This document shows, piece after piece, positions 63,014 through 64,000 of a stretch of 64,000 bases of DNA. The DNA is taken from positions 62,001 through 126,000 of the forward strand of contig NZ_BAZY01000004.1 in NCBI RefSeq assembly GCF_001310975.1. Direction: 5' to 3'. The notes beneath the pieces are model-generated. The model worked only from the letters and a program-made list of their open reading frames with translations, did no database searches and was not told the origin of the DNA. The first letter of the stretch is position 1; every line of letters begins with the position of its first letter. Source of the stretch: Thermoanaerobacter thermocopriae JCM 7501 (GTDB taxonomy: Bacteria; Bacillota; Thermoanaerobacteria; Thermoanaerobacterales; Thermoanaerobacteraceae). Made by a program: the position numbers and the translations under genes.

Positions 63014-63865
63014 TTGGAGGGAATACTCAACATTTTAAAGCCACCTGGTATGACTTCTCACGATGTTGTAGATTTTATCAGAAAAATCTACAACACACGA
63101 AAAGTTGGACATACAGGAACTTTAGACCCAGATGCAGCAGGAGTACTACCTGTCTGCGTAGGAGGCGCTACTAAATTTGTCTCTTACCTGGTAGAGCAAG
63201 ATAAAAGATATAGATTTGAAATAACTTTTGGGTTTAGTACAGATACTTTAGATAAAAGTGGCAAAATTATAAAAAGCGGACCTGTAAGATTTTTAAAGGA
63301 GAAAGAATTAAGGCAAGTCTTAAGGGAATTTGAAGGAAAGATAAAGCAAATTCCTCCAATATATTCTGCAAAAAAAATAAAAGGAAAAAAATTATATGAA
63401 TATGCGAGAGAAGGAAAGATAATTGATATCCCACCTATTGAAGTTACTATATACAATATTGACTTAGTTGAGTATGAGTCACCCTATCAAGTTTTGATAG
63501 ATGTGAAATGTTCTAAAGGCACCTATGTGAGAGCTTTAGTAAGAGATATATGCGAAAAATTAAACATGCCGGGATATATGTCTATGTTGATAAGAACAGA
63601 GGTTGGTGCTTTTAGGATAGAAGATGCTTATACTCTTGAAGAAATAAAAGAAAAAAAGCCTTCATTACAGCCAATAGATAAGTTTATTAAATTACCTTCT
63701 GTACACTTAAACAAAATAGAAGCTGAAAAAATTTTAAAAGGTCAATTTATTTCGAATAGACATTCTATTGAAACTTCATTTTTGAAATTATATGATAATA
63801 ATGGCAAGTTTCTCGGTATTGGAGTTTCGGAAAGAAATAAAATCCGTCCCAAAAGACTTCTTTGA
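63014..63865 (+). CDS. truB: tRNA pseudouridine(55) synthase TruB
   Basis: Forms pseudouridine 55 in the T-loop of tRNAs. The protein is 283 residues. GILNILKPPGMTSHDVVDFI and the catalytic aspartate in GHTGTLDPDAAGVLPVCVG are clear, followed by the YSAKKIKGKKLYEYAREG region and a C-terminal PUA-like domain. The start is TTG 63014, close to the nrnA stop. Intact. Confidence 0.96.
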   Translation: MEGILNILKPPGMTSHDVVDFIRKIYNTRKVGHTGTLDPDAAGVLPVCVGGATKFVSYLVEQDKRYRFEITFGFSTDTLDKSGKIIKSGPVRFLKEKELRQVLREFEGKIKQIPPIYSAKKIKGKKLYEYAREGKIIDIPPIEVTIYNIDLVEYESPYQVLIDVKCSKGTYVRALVRDICEKLNMPGYMSMLIRTEVGAFRIEDAYTLEEIKEKKPSLQPIDKFIKLPSVHLNKIEAEKILKGQFISNRHSIETSFLKLYDNNGKFLGIGVSERNKIRPKRLL

Positions 63866-63880
63866 GGGGGAAATGGTAAT

Positions 63881-64000
63881 TTGCAGATTATTGATGAGAG
63901 CAGTGTATCAAGATGCAAAGAGGCCAAGGTAATTGCTTTAGGCAATTTCGATGGGGTTCATATAGGTCACCAGAAATTAATTAAACAGGCGATATCTCTT
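63881..64000 (+). CDS. ribF: Riboflavin kinase/FAD synthetase RibF (partial, 5' end)
   Basis: The first 40 codons of RibF, which makes FMN and FAD. The nucleotidyltransferase motif VIALGNFDGVHIGHQKLIKQ is diagnostic. The start is TTG 63881, ten bases after GAGGGGG; an ATG at 63873 is out of frame. The gene runs off the window. Its position after truB is standard. Confidence 0.9.
   Translation, partial: MQIIDESSVSRCKEAKVIALGNFDGVHIGHQKLIKQAISL

Overview
The window is a stretch of chromosome from an AT-rich, thermophilic-looking Firmicute. Protein sequences, frequent TTG and GTG starts, strong GGAGG-type ribosome binding sites, CodY, PolC and the gene order all point to Thermoanaerobacter or a close relative such as Caldanaerobacter. 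This assignment is inference from recognised protein families and gene order; no database was searched. Almost everything lies on the plus strand. The exception is the pair rnhB-yraN. I see no rRNA, tRNA, CRISPR array, insertion sequence, phage gene or attachment site.

Layout. 1-4919: ftsY, ylxM, ffh, rpsP, khpA, rimM, trmD, rplS (protein targeting and ribosome maturation). 4964-9333: rbgA, comM/yifB, a YitT-family membrane protein, trpS. 9322-10427 (minus): yraN and rnhB. 10516-16522: dprA, topA, hslV, hslU, codY, closed by two consecutive terminators. 16813-44562: one long flagellar/chemotaxis operon, flgB-flgC-fliE-fliF-fliG-fliH-fliI-fliJ-motE-fliK-flgD-(flagellar operon protein)-flgE-flbD-fliL-fliM-fliY-cheY-fliO-fliP-fliQ-fliR-flhB-flhA-flhF-flhG-(PilZ)-cheB-cheA-cheW-cheC-cheD-sigD-fapA-(small unknown gene). 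It encodes basal body, export gate, hook, switch, chemosensory core and its own sigma factor. 44705-47499: rpsB, tsf, pyrH, frr. 47499-53126: a small unknown gene, uppS, cdsA, dxr, rseP, ispG and a glycosyltransferase (undecaprenyl, phospholipid and isoprenoid synthesis plus a site-2 protease). 53140-57357: polC. 57493-64000: rimP, nusA, rnpM, ylxQ, infB, rbfA, nrnA, truB and the start of ribF (the conserved nusA-infB operon).

The most striking property is technical or evolutionary rather than a new system. Thirty-one of the recognised genes are broken by 36 small frameshifts. Nearly all are one base, and most fall in or beside short homopolymers; every clear insertion is an extra A in an A-run, and many deletions remove a G. 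Each reading frame resumes directly with the expected family sequence, and the hit genes include essential ones (ffh, topA, polC, infB, dxr, ispG, uppS, cdsA). I read this as sequencing or assembly error, and I annotate each gene over its full reconstructed span.

Points of real biological interest are modest: a CheB methylesterase without its receiver domain, absence of motAB and cheR from the flagellar operon, a well-formed nested stem-loop in the rpsB leader, a promoter followed by a terminator-like hairpin in front of rimP-nusA, folded leaders around flgE, and two small unrecognised genes. I found no convincing previously undescribed system.
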